Assembly (NCBI GenBank): GCA_036521415.1
Contig: DATDHU010000150.1
Span: 1 to 41,783, forward strand
Reading direction: 5' to 3'
DNA from: DASXMT01 sp036521415
Lineage (GTDB): Bacteria > Actinomycetota > Acidimicrobiia > Acidimicrobiales > RAAP-2
Length of the DNA: 41,783 nt
Shown: in pieces, positions 7,699 through 16,111 of the stretch
Position numbering within the stretch: position 1 is the stretch's first letter
Layout: the number at the start of each line of letters is the position of its first letter
The notes under the pieces: model-generated
The model's database searches: none
What the model was told of the DNA's origin: nothing
The model's input: only the letters and a program-made list of their open reading frames with translations
Made by a program: the position numbers and the translations under genes

Positions 7699-8463
7699 GT
7701 GTCATCAATCCAGGACCGGCCCGCCGTGGCGCCAACGCCGCTGGTGACGGGGGCAGTTCCTTCCGACAACGACTTCTCGGCCGCGGCCGCCGCGGTGACG
7801 TCTGCCTTCGGCGACCCGACCCGGAGAGAGATCTACCTCTTCGTCCGGGCCAACCCCGGGGCAACGGCGTCCGAGGTGGCCACCCGTTTCTCGCTCCATC
7901 CCAATGTGGCCCGCCACCACCTGGAGCGCCTCGCCGCCGGCGGGTACGTGGACGTCACCATGGAGCGGTCGGAAGGGCACGGAGCCGGACGACCGTCGAA
8001 GCGCTTCACCGTGATCGGCAACGACCCCACACTCGACCTGCTCACTCGTCGTGACGACCTGCTCATACTGTTGCTCCAGGAGGCCTTGAACCTGCTCGGA
8101 CCGGAAGCGGCCGAGCACATGGCCGAACGGGTGGGCGAAGACTACGGGCGGTCCCTGGCCGGCCACATGGCCCCGGGCGACGGGCAGCGCTCCCTTCGCG
8201 CCGCCATGCACGCCATCGCCGACACCCTGACCGCCCACGGGTTTTCGGCCCACGCCGAGGATCAGGGTGCGTCGACCGCCGTGGTGGCCGACAGCTGTCC
8301 CTTTGGGGACGCGGCATCGCAGTACCCCGTGCTCTGTGCGGTCGACCGGGGCATGGTCAAGGGCCTGTTGGCCGGCTTGTGCGGCGAGAACCCCGAAGGT
8401 GCGGTTCCCGTGGTGTTGTCGTCGCGTGCTCGCGGCGACGACGCCTGCGTCGCACTGGTCTGA
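7699..8463 (+). CDS. SufR-like iron-sulfur responsive transcriptional regulator
   Basis: A 254-residue regulator with an ArsR/DeoR-type winged helix near residues 30-95 (DPTRREIYLF, then VARHHLERLAAGGYVDV). The C-terminal cysteine cluster has spacing C-x12-C-x14-C, starting at CPFGDAASQYPVLC. This matches the SufR layout, where cysteines hold an Fe-S cluster and the protein represses suf genes. GTG 7699 is preferred over ATG 7672: 7672 would leave 23 bp to the divergent mrp start, and a leaderless-type -10 precedes the GTG. A cysteine desulfurase follows 18 bp later. Function is inferred from the motif plus neighbourhood. Confidence 0.8.
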   Translation: MSSIQDRPAVAPTPLVTGAVPSDNDFSAAAAAVTSAFGDPTRREIYLFVRANPGATASEVATRFSLHPNVARHHLERLAAGGYVDVTMERSEGHGAGRPSKRFTVIGNDPTLDLLTRRDDLLILLLQEALNLLGPEAAEHMAERVGEDYGRSLAGHMAPGDGQRSLRAAMHAIADTLTAHGFSAHAEDQGASTAVVADSCPFGDAASQYPVLCAVDRGMVKGLLAGLCGENPEGAVPVVLSSRARGDDACVALV

Positions 8464-8481
8464 CCGTGTCGGCCTAAGGCC

Positions 8482-9636
8482 ATGGCCCGGCACTACCTCG
8501 ATCATGCGTCGACGACGCCCCTCCGCCCCGAGGGCTCGGCGGCGATGGTCGCGTGGCAGGAACAGGGCATCACCGCCGATCCCGGGCGAGTGCACACCGA
8601 GGGACGGATCGCCCGGGCCACCTTGGAGGACGCCCGCGACCAGGTCGCCGCATTCCTTCGCGTTCGTCCCCGCCAGGTCATCTTCACCTCGGGCGGGACC
8701 GAGGCCATCAATGCCGCCGTGTGGGGAGCAGCGCGGGCCCGACCGGGGCCGATGGTGTGCTCGGCCGTCGAGCACTCCGCCGTCCGTGACGCGTCAGCCC
8801 GGTCGGGACCGGTGGCCGAGGTGGCCGTGGACGGCTGCGGTCGTATCGACCCCGACGCCGTCAGCGACGCCGTCGAGCGCGCCGTCACCGAGACGGGCCG
8901 GCCCCCGTCGCTCGTCCACTGCCAGTGGGCCAACCACGAGGTGGGTACGGTGCAACCGGTGCCCGAGGTCGTCGACCGTTGCCGGCACCGGAGTGAGCCC
9001 GTCCTCGTCCATGTCGACGCGGTCGCCGCGGCCGGGCACGTCCCCCTCGACCTCGGTGGGCTCGACGCCGACCTGGTCTCGGTCTCCGCCCACAAGCTGG
9101 GTGGGCCCGCCGGTATCGGCGCCCTGGTGGTGCGCCGGGGGCTCCGGATCGAGCCACTCCTGGTGGGCGGCGAGCAGGAGCGGGCCCGGCGGGCCGGATT
9201 CGAGAACGTGGCCGCGGCGGTGGGCTTCGGCGCCGCCGTCGCCGCACTGGCCGGTGGTGACCGGCTGGGCGACGAGGAGGTTCTGGCCCGCCAGGCCACG
9301 GAGCGGCTGCGAAAGGCGGCGCTGGCCGTGGTCGGAGTCACCGAGTACGGAGACTCCGACCATCGGCTCCCCCACATCGTGTGCCTCGGGATCGACGGGG
9401 TCGAAGCTGAACCAGTGCTGCTCGCCTTGGACCAGGCCGGCGTCGCCGCCCATTCGGGCTCGTCGTGCTCGTCGGAGTCCCTCGAGCCTTCGCCCGTGCT
9501 CCAGGCGATGGGTGTCGACGCCGACCGCTCGTTGCGGTTGTCGGTGGGATGGTCCACGTCCGATGCCGACATCGAGGCCTTCGCCGACGCCTTTCCGCGG
9601 GTGGTCGCCGGCCTGCGCGACCTCCGGAGCGCCTGA
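8482..9636 (+). CDS. Cysteine desulfurase (NifS/IscS-type, class V aminotransferase)
   Basis: A 384-residue PLP enzyme that removes sulfur from cysteine for Fe-S and thio-cofactor assembly. It starts with the family opening YLDHASTTPLRPE. FTSGGTEAINAAVWG binds PLP, QWANHEVGTVQP follows, SVSAHKLGGPAG carries the PLP lysine near residue 207 and HSGSSCSSES carries the catalytic cysteine near 330. The short loop around that cysteine resembles the IscS/NifS group. It lies 18 bp after the SufR-like gene, probably in the same transcript. No iscU or sufU scaffold gene is adjacent. Confidence 0.92.
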   Translation: MARHYLDHASTTPLRPEGSAAMVAWQEQGITADPGRVHTEGRIARATLEDARDQVAAFLRVRPRQVIFTSGGTEAINAAVWGAARARPGPMVCSAVEHSAVRDASARSGPVAEVAVDGCGRIDPDAVSDAVERAVTETGRPPSLVHCQWANHEVGTVQPVPEVVDRCRHRSEPVLVHVDAVAAAGHVPLDLGGLDADLVSVSAHKLGGPAGIGALVVRRGLRIEPLLVGGEQERARRAGFENVAAAVGFGAAVAALAGGDRLGDEEVLARQATERLRKAALAVVGVTEYGDSDHRLPHIVCLGIDGVEAEPVLLALDQAGVAAHSGSSCSSESLEPSPVLQAMGVDADRSLRLSVGWSTSDADIEAFADAFPRVVAGLRDLRSA

Positions 9637-9683
9637 CTCCCCACCCTCGGCCAAGCCCACGCAGACCGGGCGGTCGACTCTGA

Positions 9684-9729
9684 TCAGGCGGCGGGGACCT
9701 TCGACATCAGGCGGCGGGGACCTTCGACG
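9684..9729. repeat. 23-bp tandem duplication across the ccmH stop codon
   Basis: TCAGGCGGCGGGGACCTTCG plus three more bases occurs at 9684-9706 and again at 9707-9729, differing at one position. The copy at 9707 contains the last codons and TGA of ccmH. The copy at 9684 repeats the same sequence after the stop, in the gap with the convergent cysteine desulfurase. Confidence 0.9.
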
Positions 9730-11125
9730 GGACGGCCACTCCGGCCTGGGCGAACGCCTGGCGGATGTAGGGCGCGGCCTGCTTGATCACCGCCGCACCG
9801 GGCTCGGGGTTCGTCGCGGCCAGGAATTCCTGGTACTGGGCCACTGCGCCGGTGGCATCGTGGTCCTGCTGCAACAGGATGGTCCCGAGGTAGAGATGGC
9901 CGGCGAAGTCCTGGGGGTCGAGTTGCACGGCCGACTCCACCAGCTTGCGCCCTTCGGCCGTCAAGGTGGCGCTCTTGCCCGAGGATCCCACCTGGTAATC
10001 GAGCCAACCGAGCTGGGCCGTGGCCTGGGCCTGGTGCGGGTCCTGGCTCAGGATCTGGTTGTAGAGCTGCGCCGCCTGTCCGAACTGCCCGGTGTCCTCG
10101 GAGGCGGCCGCCTGGGCCAGCTTCTGGGCCACCTCCTGTTGCCGGCTGAGGGCCACGTTGCCGGTCTCGGTCTGGCCCGGGAGCCGCGGCACGGCGATGA
10201 GTACCACGGCCAGCACGACGGCGGCACCCAGGGCGGTGACGGCTCCGCCCATGAGGAACCTCTGCCGGCGGGTGCGCCGAGGTCGCCGGACGAGAACACG
10301 GCCGTCCGATGTCGGGGCTGGCACCTCGGCGAGCTCGGTCGAGACGTCGGCATCGGCAGTCTCGACCGACGGGTCAGCGTCGGAGGTGAGGACCACTGAT
10401 CCAGCATCGGCGGTAGGCACTTCGCTCGCGGTCGGGCCTCGGTCGGCCGTCGCCACCGCGTCGCCGGTCGAGGCCACTGCCGTCGCCCCCTCGTCAAGAG
10501 CGACCATGCGGGACTCGATGGCCTCGAGCCGGGACCGGTCCCGTCGGAACAGCGCGTCGTAATCGACATCGGACAGGTCCCCGGCGTCGTGTTCCGCGTT
10601 GGCGTCGGCCAGGGAGCGCTCCAAGAAGGCGCGGCGATCGGCCAGCATCTCGGCGCTCATGTCGGCCGGGGCCACCATGTCGGTGGCGGCCTCGTTCTCG
10701 CCGGCGAAGCCCTGCCGTCGGCGCCGGACCACGAAGATCGTCAGCCCGCTCAGTGCCACCACGCCCGCGGCCAGGGGCAGGAGCCACACCAGCAGGGACC
10801 ACCCGCTGGTGGGCGGCGTGAGCACGATAGACGAGCCATACCGGGCGATCAGGTAATCGTCGATCTGCCGATCCGTCCGTCCTGCCGCCACCTGGGCGGC
10901 AATGGCGTTGCGCACAGTGATGGCGGTCTGGGCGTTGGAGTTGGCGACCGAGAGGTCCTCACAGCTGGGGCACTTGATCCCCGAGGCGATGGACTGGACC
11001 CGTTGGCTGTTGGTCATCGGCTTCGACGAGAAGACGCCGCTCCCGACCAGGAGGGCGACCACCAGGACGACGGCCAGGACAACCCAAACGAGCGATCGTC
11101 GTCTGGTCGCCGACGACCTGTTCAT
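9707..11125 (-). CDS. ccmH: CcmH-CcmI type fusion, apocytochrome c reduction and chaperone protein
   Basis: A 472-residue membrane protein. The first TM segment is near residues 12-32. A CcmH domain follows with the redox motif GIKCPSCEDLSVANSNAQ near 50-66 (canonical form RCxxCQ), then a second TM near 110-130. A central acidic, low-complexity linker is followed by a third TM near 290-312 and a C-terminal TPR-like domain (TAQLGWLDYQVG, FAGHLYLGTILLQQD). It joins CcmH with a CcmI-like apocytochrome chaperone. These present reduced apocytochrome to CcmF outside the membrane. The ATG overlaps the ccmG stop by ATGA. Last gene of the ccm run. Confidence 0.88.
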   Translation of the reverse strand: MNRSSATRRRSLVWVVLAVVLVVALLVGSGVFSSKPMTNSQRVQSIASGIKCPSCEDLSVANSNAQTAITVRNAIAAQVAAGRTDRQIDDYLIARYGSSIVLTPPTSGWSLLVWLLPLAAGVVALSGLTIFVVRRRRQGFAGENEAATDMVAPADMSAEMLADRRAFLERSLADANAEHDAGDLSDVDYDALFRRDRSRLEAIESRMVALDEGATAVASTGDAVATADRGPTASEVPTADAGSVVLTSDADPSVETADADVSTELAEVPAPTSDGRVLVRRPRRTRRQRFLMGGAVTALGAAVVLAVVLIAVPRLPGQTETGNVALSRQQEVAQKLAQAAASEDTGQFGQAAQLYNQILSQDPHQAQATAQLGWLDYQVGSSGKSATLTAEGRKLVESAVQLDPQDFAGHLYLGTILLQQDHDATGAVAQYQEFLAATNPEPGAAVIKQAAPYIRQAFAQAGVAVPSKVPAA

Positions 11126-11742
11126 GGATGCGACGCCTTCGCCCGCTGGATGACTGCACTGAGGTCCTTGGCCGTCACCGGCCCGAGGTAGTCGGCGACC
11201 ACCCGTCCGTCAGGCGCGATGACGAACGTGGACGGCGGCGAGCCCACGCCGTAGTCGAGGCGGATGGTCCCTTGCGGATCGGCCATGGTCGGCCAGGTGG
11301 CACCTTGGGAGGCCTGGTAGGTCCGGGCTGCGGACGCGGTGTCCTGGATGACCACCGACACCATCGACGCATCGCCGGTCCGCTGGTGCTCGTACTGGAA
11401 CTGGACCAGCTCGGGCTCCTCTTGTTGGCAGGGCTCGCACCAACTGGCGAAGAAATTCACCACTACGTACTTCCCGGGTTGGGATGGCATGGCGTACTGG
11501 GTCCCGTTCACGGTGGGCCCGGCGATGGCCGGCGCCTGCTTGCCCAGCAGGGGGCTCGCCGCCTGGGCCGTCGTGGCCTGGGGCCGGGTGGCCAGCACAG
11601 CGGTGAGGCCGGCGGCGATGACCAGCACGGCCAGGCCGATCCAGCGAGCCGTGTGCATGGCCCGGACAGTCGGCCCTTGTCCGCCACCACCACCGGACTG
11701 GGGTGCGGGCGACGACGCCGGGGTCCCTGACGGTTGGCTCAA
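11122..11742 (-). CDS. ccmG: CcmG/ResA-like thioredoxin-fold thiol-disulfide oxidoreductase
   Basis: A 206-residue membrane-anchored thioredoxin-fold protein. The TM anchor is near residues 32-52. The active site FFASWCEPCQQEEPEL is near 100 and the cis-proline loop VGSPPSTFVIAPDG near 170. CcmG/DsbE proteins reduce the CxxCH cysteines of apocytochrome c and receive electrons from CcdA, which is encoded upstream. It overlaps both neighbours by 4 bp (ATGA). The N-terminal 25 residues are Ser/Gly/Pro-rich and cytoplasmic. Confidence 0.9.
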   Translation of the reverse strand: MSQPSGTPASSPAPQSGGGGGQGPTVRAMHTARWIGLAVLVIAAGLTAVLATRPQATTAQAASPLLGKQAPAIAGPTVNGTQYAMPSQPGKYVVVNFFASWCEPCQQEEPELVQFQYEHQRTGDASMVSVVIQDTASAARTYQASQGATWPTMADPQGTIRLDYGVGSPPSTFVIAPDGRVVADYLGPVTAKDLSAVIQRAKASHP

Positions 11743-13862
11743 GGCCGGTCCCCGATGCCGACAGGGACCTGATCGGGCTCACTCGGTCGGGGCTCGGCGT
11801 CGTGCCGCCCGACGACGGGGTCGCTGAGGCCATGCTCGTCCCCGGTCTCATCCACAGGGCCGGGCGTGCCGGCCACGCCCATGACCGGTCGGGACACGGG
11901 GTCGGTGGGCCGGCGCCGGCGCCCGGGAACGGCCGACAGGATCGTGCCCACCACCAGCAGCGCTCCCCCCACCCACATCCAGGCCACCAGGGGCTGGACG
12001 ACCACCCCGACGACCACCGCCGAGCCCGACGGGATCTTGTCGATGGTCAGATAGACGTCGTCCTTCCAGCTCGAGTCGATCGAGGGGGTGCCCACCACAT
12101 TGGCCGAGTTGGAACCGAAGGTGGTGAGCGCGGGCCGGAAGTCCCCGCCGCCGTCCACCTTGATGACCGCCTCCTGCGCCCTCGACGCCGGCGTGGTCAC
12201 GGTACGGAACCCGACGAACTGCACCGTGTGCCCCCCGAAGGCAGCGGTCTGGCCGGGCGTCAGCCGCACCTGCCCCCGCTGCCCGAACGAGGTGGCCGCG
12301 GCCAGCCCCACGGCGATGACCACCACGCCGATGTGCACCACCATGCCACCGTTGGCCCGCCCGACCAGGCCCCGCCAGCCGGCGAGGGTGGCGCGCCCCG
12401 GGGTGGCTCCGGCGGCTCGTGCCGACCGCCAGGCCAGCCGCACCGACAGGATCAGGGCCCGACCGGCCGAGGCGGCAGCGAAGGCGCCCAGGCCGAAGGC
12501 CACCAGCGGCTCGAGCCCGTGGACGCCGCCCAGCACGCAGGCCACCACCGTCACCACGGCCAGGGCCGCGGGTGCGGCGATGCGTCCTCGCATCACGGCC
12601 ACCGTCGTCTTCCGCCACGGCAACGCCGGGGCCACGCCCATCAGGAACAACAGGGCCAGGCCGAGGGGCACGGCCAACGCGTTGAAGTACGGCGCCCCCA
12701 CCGTCACCTGCTGGCCGTTGAGGGCCTGGTAGAGGAGCGGGAACACCGTCCCCAGCAACACCACGAAGGCGAAGGCGACGAAGAGCAGGTTGTTGCCCAG
12801 GAACGCCCCCTCCCGGCTGAGGGGGGCGTCGATCCCGCCGGGCGACCGCAGCCGGTCCCCCCGCCAGGCAATGAGACCCACCCCGACCACCAGCACCAGC
12901 GCGAAGAAACCGATGAGCAAGGGGCCGATGGTCGACTCGGAGAAGGTGTGGACCGATTGGATGACGCCGGAGCGGGTGAGGAAGGTGCCGAGAATGGTCA
13001 GGCTGAACGTGGCGATGACCAACGACAGGTTCCAGACCCGCAGCAGCCCTCGACGCTGTTGGACCATCACCGAGTGCAAGTAGGCGGTGCCGCACAGCCA
13101 GGGAAGGAACGAGGCGTTCTCGACCGGGTCCCATGCCCAGAACCCGCCCCAGCCCAGCACCTGGTAGGACCACCACATCCCGAGCAGGATGCCGGCGGTG
13201 AGGAATCCCCAGGCGAACAGGGTCCACCGTCGGGTCTCGCTCTGCCAGTCCTCGTCGAGCCGCCCGGTGATGAGCGAGGCGACGGCGAAGGCAAAGGGGA
13301 GGGTGAACCCGACGAAGCCCAGGTACAGCAGGGGCGGGTGGAACGCCACCAGCGGGTTGTTCTGCAAGAGGACATTGGGACCGTTCCCGTTGGTGACCAC
13401 CGCTCCAGCCACCCGCCGGAAGGGGTCGGCCGGGCCCAGCATGAGCATGAAGAAGAAGGCGGCGACCACGTAGACGACCAGGGTGGCCCAGGCCACGAGC
13501 CGGTCCGAGCCCCGCTTTCGGAACCGCCACACCATGGCGGTGGCATAGCCGCCCAGGATCACGCCCCACAGGAGGATGGATCCCTCGAGGGCCGACCACA
13601 TCCCGGTGATCGAGTACAGCAACGGCGTCGAGGTCGAGTTGTTGTCGGCCACGTAGACGAGGGAGAAGTCGTGCGTGACGAGGGCGTGCTCCATCGCCGC
13701 GGTGGCCACCAGGCCGCCCAGCAGGATGACCGGGGCGTAGATCTGGGCGTTGCGGATGACGGTGTCCCTGCCCCTGGCCAGGCCGACGGCCATCACCACG
13801 ATGCCCACGACGGCGGCGGCCAGGCCGAGCAGGACGCCGGTGTGCCCGAGTGCTGCGTTCAC
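11739..13862 (-). CDS. ccmF: Cytochrome c haem lyase subunit CcmF
   Basis: A 707-residue polytopic membrane protein of the haem-handling family. The WWD motif region WGGFWAWDPVENASFLPWL lies near residues 225-243, and many TM segments run through about residue 620. CcmF, with CcmH, attaches haem from CcmE to apocytochrome c. The last 60 residues form a charged tail (TGDEHGLSDPVVGRHDAEP) not expected in a minimal CcmF. The start is a GTG at 13862 inside a 20-bp tandem repeat. The conserved opening (NAALGHTGVLLGLAAAVVG) supports it. The stop overlaps the ccmG ATG. Confidence 0.92.
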   Translation of the reverse strand: MNAALGHTGVLLGLAAAVVGIVVMAVGLARGRDTVIRNAQIYAPVILLGGLVATAAMEHALVTHDFSLVYVADNNSTSTPLLYSITGMWSALEGSILLWGVILGGYATAMVWRFRKRGSDRLVAWATLVVYVVAAFFFMLMLGPADPFRRVAGAVVTNGNGPNVLLQNNPLVAFHPPLLYLGFVGFTLPFAFAVASLITGRLDEDWQSETRRWTLFAWGFLTAGILLGMWWSYQVLGWGGFWAWDPVENASFLPWLCGTAYLHSVMVQQRRGLLRVWNLSLVIATFSLTILGTFLTRSGVIQSVHTFSESTIGPLLIGFFALVLVVGVGLIAWRGDRLRSPGGIDAPLSREGAFLGNNLLFVAFAFVVLLGTVFPLLYQALNGQQVTVGAPYFNALAVPLGLALLFLMGVAPALPWRKTTVAVMRGRIAAPAALAVVTVVACVLGGVHGLEPLVAFGLGAFAAASAGRALILSVRLAWRSARAAGATPGRATLAGWRGLVGRANGGMVVHIGVVVIAVGLAAATSFGQRGQVRLTPGQTAAFGGHTVQFVGFRTVTTPASRAQEAVIKVDGGGDFRPALTTFGSNSANVVGTPSIDSSWKDDVYLTIDKIPSGSAVVVGVVVQPLVAWMWVGGALLVVGTILSAVPGRRRRPTDPVSRPVMGVAGTPGPVDETGDEHGLSDPVVGRHDAEPRPSEPDQVPVGIGDRP

Positions 13863-13916
13863 CGCGGTCGTCCGGTGTTCACCGCGGTCGTCCGATGTTC
13901 ACCGCGGCCGTCCGGC
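13857..13916. repeat. Three 20-bp tandem repeats over the ccmF start
   Basis: GTTCACCGCGGTCGTCCGGT (13857-13876) is followed by near-identical copies at 13877-13896 and 13897-13916, differing at one to three positions. On the minus strand each unit carries CGCGGTGAAC. The innermost copy supplies the GTG start of ccmF. Because 20 is not a multiple of three, the other two GTGs are out of frame with each other. Confidence 0.9.
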
Positions 13917-13930
13917 GACCGGCACAGCAC

Positions 13931-14425
13931 TCACCTCGTGGACCCGTTGGGCGCCTTCACCCGGTTGGGGTGCGCAGCCACATACGAGGAGGAGTGCTTG
14001 ACCAGGATCTGGTTGGAGTCGAAGGCGTTGCCGTCGAAGTGGCCGACCACCACGACGGGGATGTTGGGCTGGAAGAGCTGCGGAGGGCTGCCCGTGTTGG
14101 CCACCTGGGCCGACACCCCGTTGCTCTGAACGGTGAAGTCCACGCCGGTCGCCGTGTCGTGCACCGTCCCGGGGACGACCACCCCCTCGAGCCGGAAGTC
14201 CCGGGTGCCGAGGGTGGCCTTCTGGTGCATGGCCTGGTCGACGGTCAAGTAGTAGTCGAGCGAGCTGCCCAGGCCCTTCACCAACAAGAAGGCGAACGCG
14301 GCGGCGAGCACCACGCCGACGCCGACGTAGCGGAGCCGATGGGACTGGCGTGAGCCGGGCGCGGGACCGCCCGGGGTGGCCGGCACCGGCGCCGAGCCCG
14401 GTCCGGCCGGGGGTGCGATCGTCAC
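13931..14425 (-). CDS. ccmE: Periplasmic haem chaperone CcmE
   Basis: A 164-residue single-TM haem chaperone. After a Pro/Gly-rich N-terminus, the TM segment lies near residues 32-52. The OB-fold domain follows, with RDFRLEGVVVPGTV, VDFTVQSNGVSAQV, PVVVVGHFDGNAF and the haem-binding motif ILVKHSSSY near 140 (H-x3-Y, canonical form). The histidine binds haem covalently before transfer to CcmF. The start is GTG 14425 with GAGGACGG just upstream. GTGA overlaps the ccmD stop. A longer in-frame ORF extends upstream but would run through ccmD. Confidence 0.9.
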   Translation of the reverse strand: MTIAPPAGPGSAPVPATPGGPAPGSRQSHRLRYVGVGVVLAAAFAFLLVKGLGSSLDYYLTVDQAMHQKATLGTRDFRLEGVVVPGTVHDTATGVDFTVQSNGVSAQVANTGSPPQLFQPNIPVVVVGHFDGNAFDSNQILVKHSSSYVAAHPNRVKAPNGSTR

Positions 14426-14574
14426 CGACCGTCCTCGGCGCGCTGATCGGTCCCCACGTCGGCCCGGGTCTGGGCCACCAGCCGGTTCAGGCGACGGCGG
14501 CGCCAGATCAGCTGTACGGCATAGAGGAACAACAGGCTGAGGACGATGCTGTACCCGGCGACGACGTAGTTCAC
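14422..14574 (-). CDS. ccmD: Small haem-exporter subunit CcmD
   Basis: A 50-residue protein, short enough to be missed by standard ORF cut-offs. One TM segment (YSIVLSLLFLYAVQLIW, about residues 8-24) is followed by a basic patch RRRRLNR and a polar tail ending EDGR. That is the size and topology of CcmD, which helps release haem-loaded CcmE from the CcmABC complex. It starts with a GTG overlapping the ccmC TGA (GTGA) and ends with a TGA overlapping the ccmE GTG (GTGA). Position between ccmC and ccmE is the canonical one. Confidence 0.85.
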   Translation of the reverse strand: MNYVVAGYSIVLSLLFLYAVQLIWRRRRLNRLVAQTRADVGTDQRAEDGR

Positions 14575-15443
14575 CGTGACACCTCACCGACCGGGACGGC
14601 CGGCTTGGCCGGCTCGGCTGGATGGTCCGCCGGGGCGACGGCCACCACGGGGGCGCCGGGCACCGCGGTCTCGGGACCAACATCGGCCCGGGGCTCGACC
14701 CCGGCGGCGACCACGCCCTCGGCCTGACGCTGGCGGATGGCCGAATCGAGCTCACCGGTGCCCAGCAGGTCCTGGAGCGCGCCGATCCGGTACCGGACGA
14801 GCAACATCCAGACAAAGACCAGGGTCAGGGCGACGAAGCCGAGCAGCAGCGTCCAGGCCATCGAGCCGTGGATCTGGGGCGACAGGTCCGGGTTCAGCAC
14901 CGTGGCCCCCTGGTGGAGTGTCTTCCACCACAGGACCGAGAAGTGGACGATGGGGACGTCGACGGCGGCAAAGAGGGCGGCGAAGGCACAGCGCTTGGCC
15001 CGGACCTCGGGGTCGGCGGGAACCCGGCGGAGGGCCAGGTAGCCGAGAAACAACACGAGCAGCAGGGCCGTGCTGGTCAGCCGGGCGTCCCAGGTCCAGT
15101 ACACACCCCAGGTGGGCCGGCCCCAGATCGAGCCGGAGATCAGCGTGCAGACGTTGAAGACGACGCCGACCTCGACCGAGGCCGCGGCCAGGCGGTCCCA
15201 GAACAGGGAGCGAGTGCGCGGCCAGAGGTAGAGCAGGCTCGAAAGTGCGGCCAGGCCGAAGGCCAGGTAGAGGGCCACCCAGGCCACGGCGGGATGGAGG
15301 TAGACCAGTCGCACCAGGTCGCCTTGGGTCTGGTCGGGCGGGGTGATCCAGAGGCCGAGCCATACGGTGAAGGCCACGCTGACCAGCGCGGCCAGACCGA
15401 TCACCCGGGTCGTCCACAGTGCTTTGGGTGACTGTCGGATCAC
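14571..15443 (-). CDS. ccmC: Haem exporter membrane protein CcmC
   Basis: A 290-residue protein with six predicted TM segments and the WWD motif in WGRPTWGVYWTWDARLTS near residues 105-122. Histidines expected to ligate haem are in LVYLHPAVAW and VDVPIVHFSVLWWKTLH. CcmC hands haem to CcmE. The C-terminal 65 residues, after the last TM, are Ala/Pro/Val-rich and not part of the core. The start is GTG 15443, overlapping the ccmB TGA as GTGA. The open frame continues upstream, but that part is the ccmB sequence in another frame. Confidence 0.92.
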   Translation of the reverse strand: MIRQSPKALWTTRVIGLAALVSVAFTVWLGLWITPPDQTQGDLVRLVYLHPAVAWVALYLAFGLAALSSLLYLWPRTRSLFWDRLAAASVEVGVVFNVCTLISGSIWGRPTWGVYWTWDARLTSTALLLVLFLGYLALRRVPADPEVRAKRCAFAALFAAVDVPIVHFSVLWWKTLHQGATVLNPDLSPQIHGSMAWTLLLGFVALTLVFVWMLLVRYRIGALQDLLGTGELDSAIRQRQAEGVVAAGVEPRADVGPETAVPGAPVVAVAPADHPAEPAKPAVPVGEVSR

Positions 15444-16111
15444 GCCGACTCCTGTATGGGACCGAACACGACCACTCCTAGTGCCAGATAGACGGCGTCG
15501 AAGACGATGAGCAGGCGGACCCACGGCGTCCCCTGGCTGGGGACGCCACCGGCCAGCGCCGCCTGCCAGATGCGGGTGCCGGCCAGGAGCACCGGGGCCA
15601 CGACGGGCAACAACAGGAAGGGCAACAGGGTCTCTCGCACCCGCAGCCCGGCCGAGAGGGCGCCGTAGAGGGTGCCCGCCGCGGCCAGGCCGATCGTCCC
15701 GGCGATGCAGGCCACCACGGCGAGCCACACGCTGTTCATCCGGGCGCCATAGAGGAGCACGACCCCGACACCGAGGATGGCTTCCAGGATGACCAGCTGC
15801 ACGGCCACCGCCGCCGTCTTGCCCAGGAACACCCCGGCCGGATCGAGGCCTGAGAGCCGTAGGCCGTCGCGGGCACCATCGGCCGACTCCACCGACACGC
15901 TGCGCTGGATGGCCAGCACGGTGGAGAACAGGACGGCCACCCAGAACAGGCCGGGTGCGGCCTTGGCCATCGGGGACCGATCGGGCCCGAGGGCGAAGGC
16001 GAACAGGACGAGGGCGATGACCCCGAACGGTGCCACCTGGCTCAAGGCCACCCGGGAGCGTGCCTCGATCCGGAGGTCCTTCCCGACCATGAGGAGGGTG
16101 TCACGCCACAT
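15440..16111 (-). CDS. ccmB: Haem exporter ABC permease CcmB
   Basis: A 223-residue protein with six TM segments, the usual CcmB length. It opens MWRDTLLMVGKDLRIEAR, the conserved cytoplasmic entry helix. ERSV-like residues (AIQRSVSVESADGA) lie near 70, where the family has RLF/E motifs. It partners CcmA in releasing haem-loaded CcmE. The ATG at 16111 is chosen over an earlier in-frame start because that extension lies inside ccmA and lacks similarity. It overlaps the ccmA stop by 11 bp. Confidence 0.88.
   Translation of the reverse strand: MWRDTLLMVGKDLRIEARSRVALSQVAPFGVIALVLFAFALGPDRSPMAKAAPGLFWVAVLFSTVLAIQRSVSVESADGARDGLRLSGLDPAGVFLGKTAAVAVQLVILEAILGVGVVLLYGARMNSVWLAVVACIAGTIGLAAAGTLYGALSAGLRVRETLLPFLLLPVVAPVLLAGTRIWQAALAGGVPSQGTPWVRLLIVFDAVYLALGVVVFGPIQESA

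Noticed and set aside
13926..14815. A longer CcmE-frame ORF reaching upstream to 14815
   Set aside because: The upstream part overlaps ccmD and ccmC in another frame and has no similarity; GTG 14425 with its own ribosome site is the real start.
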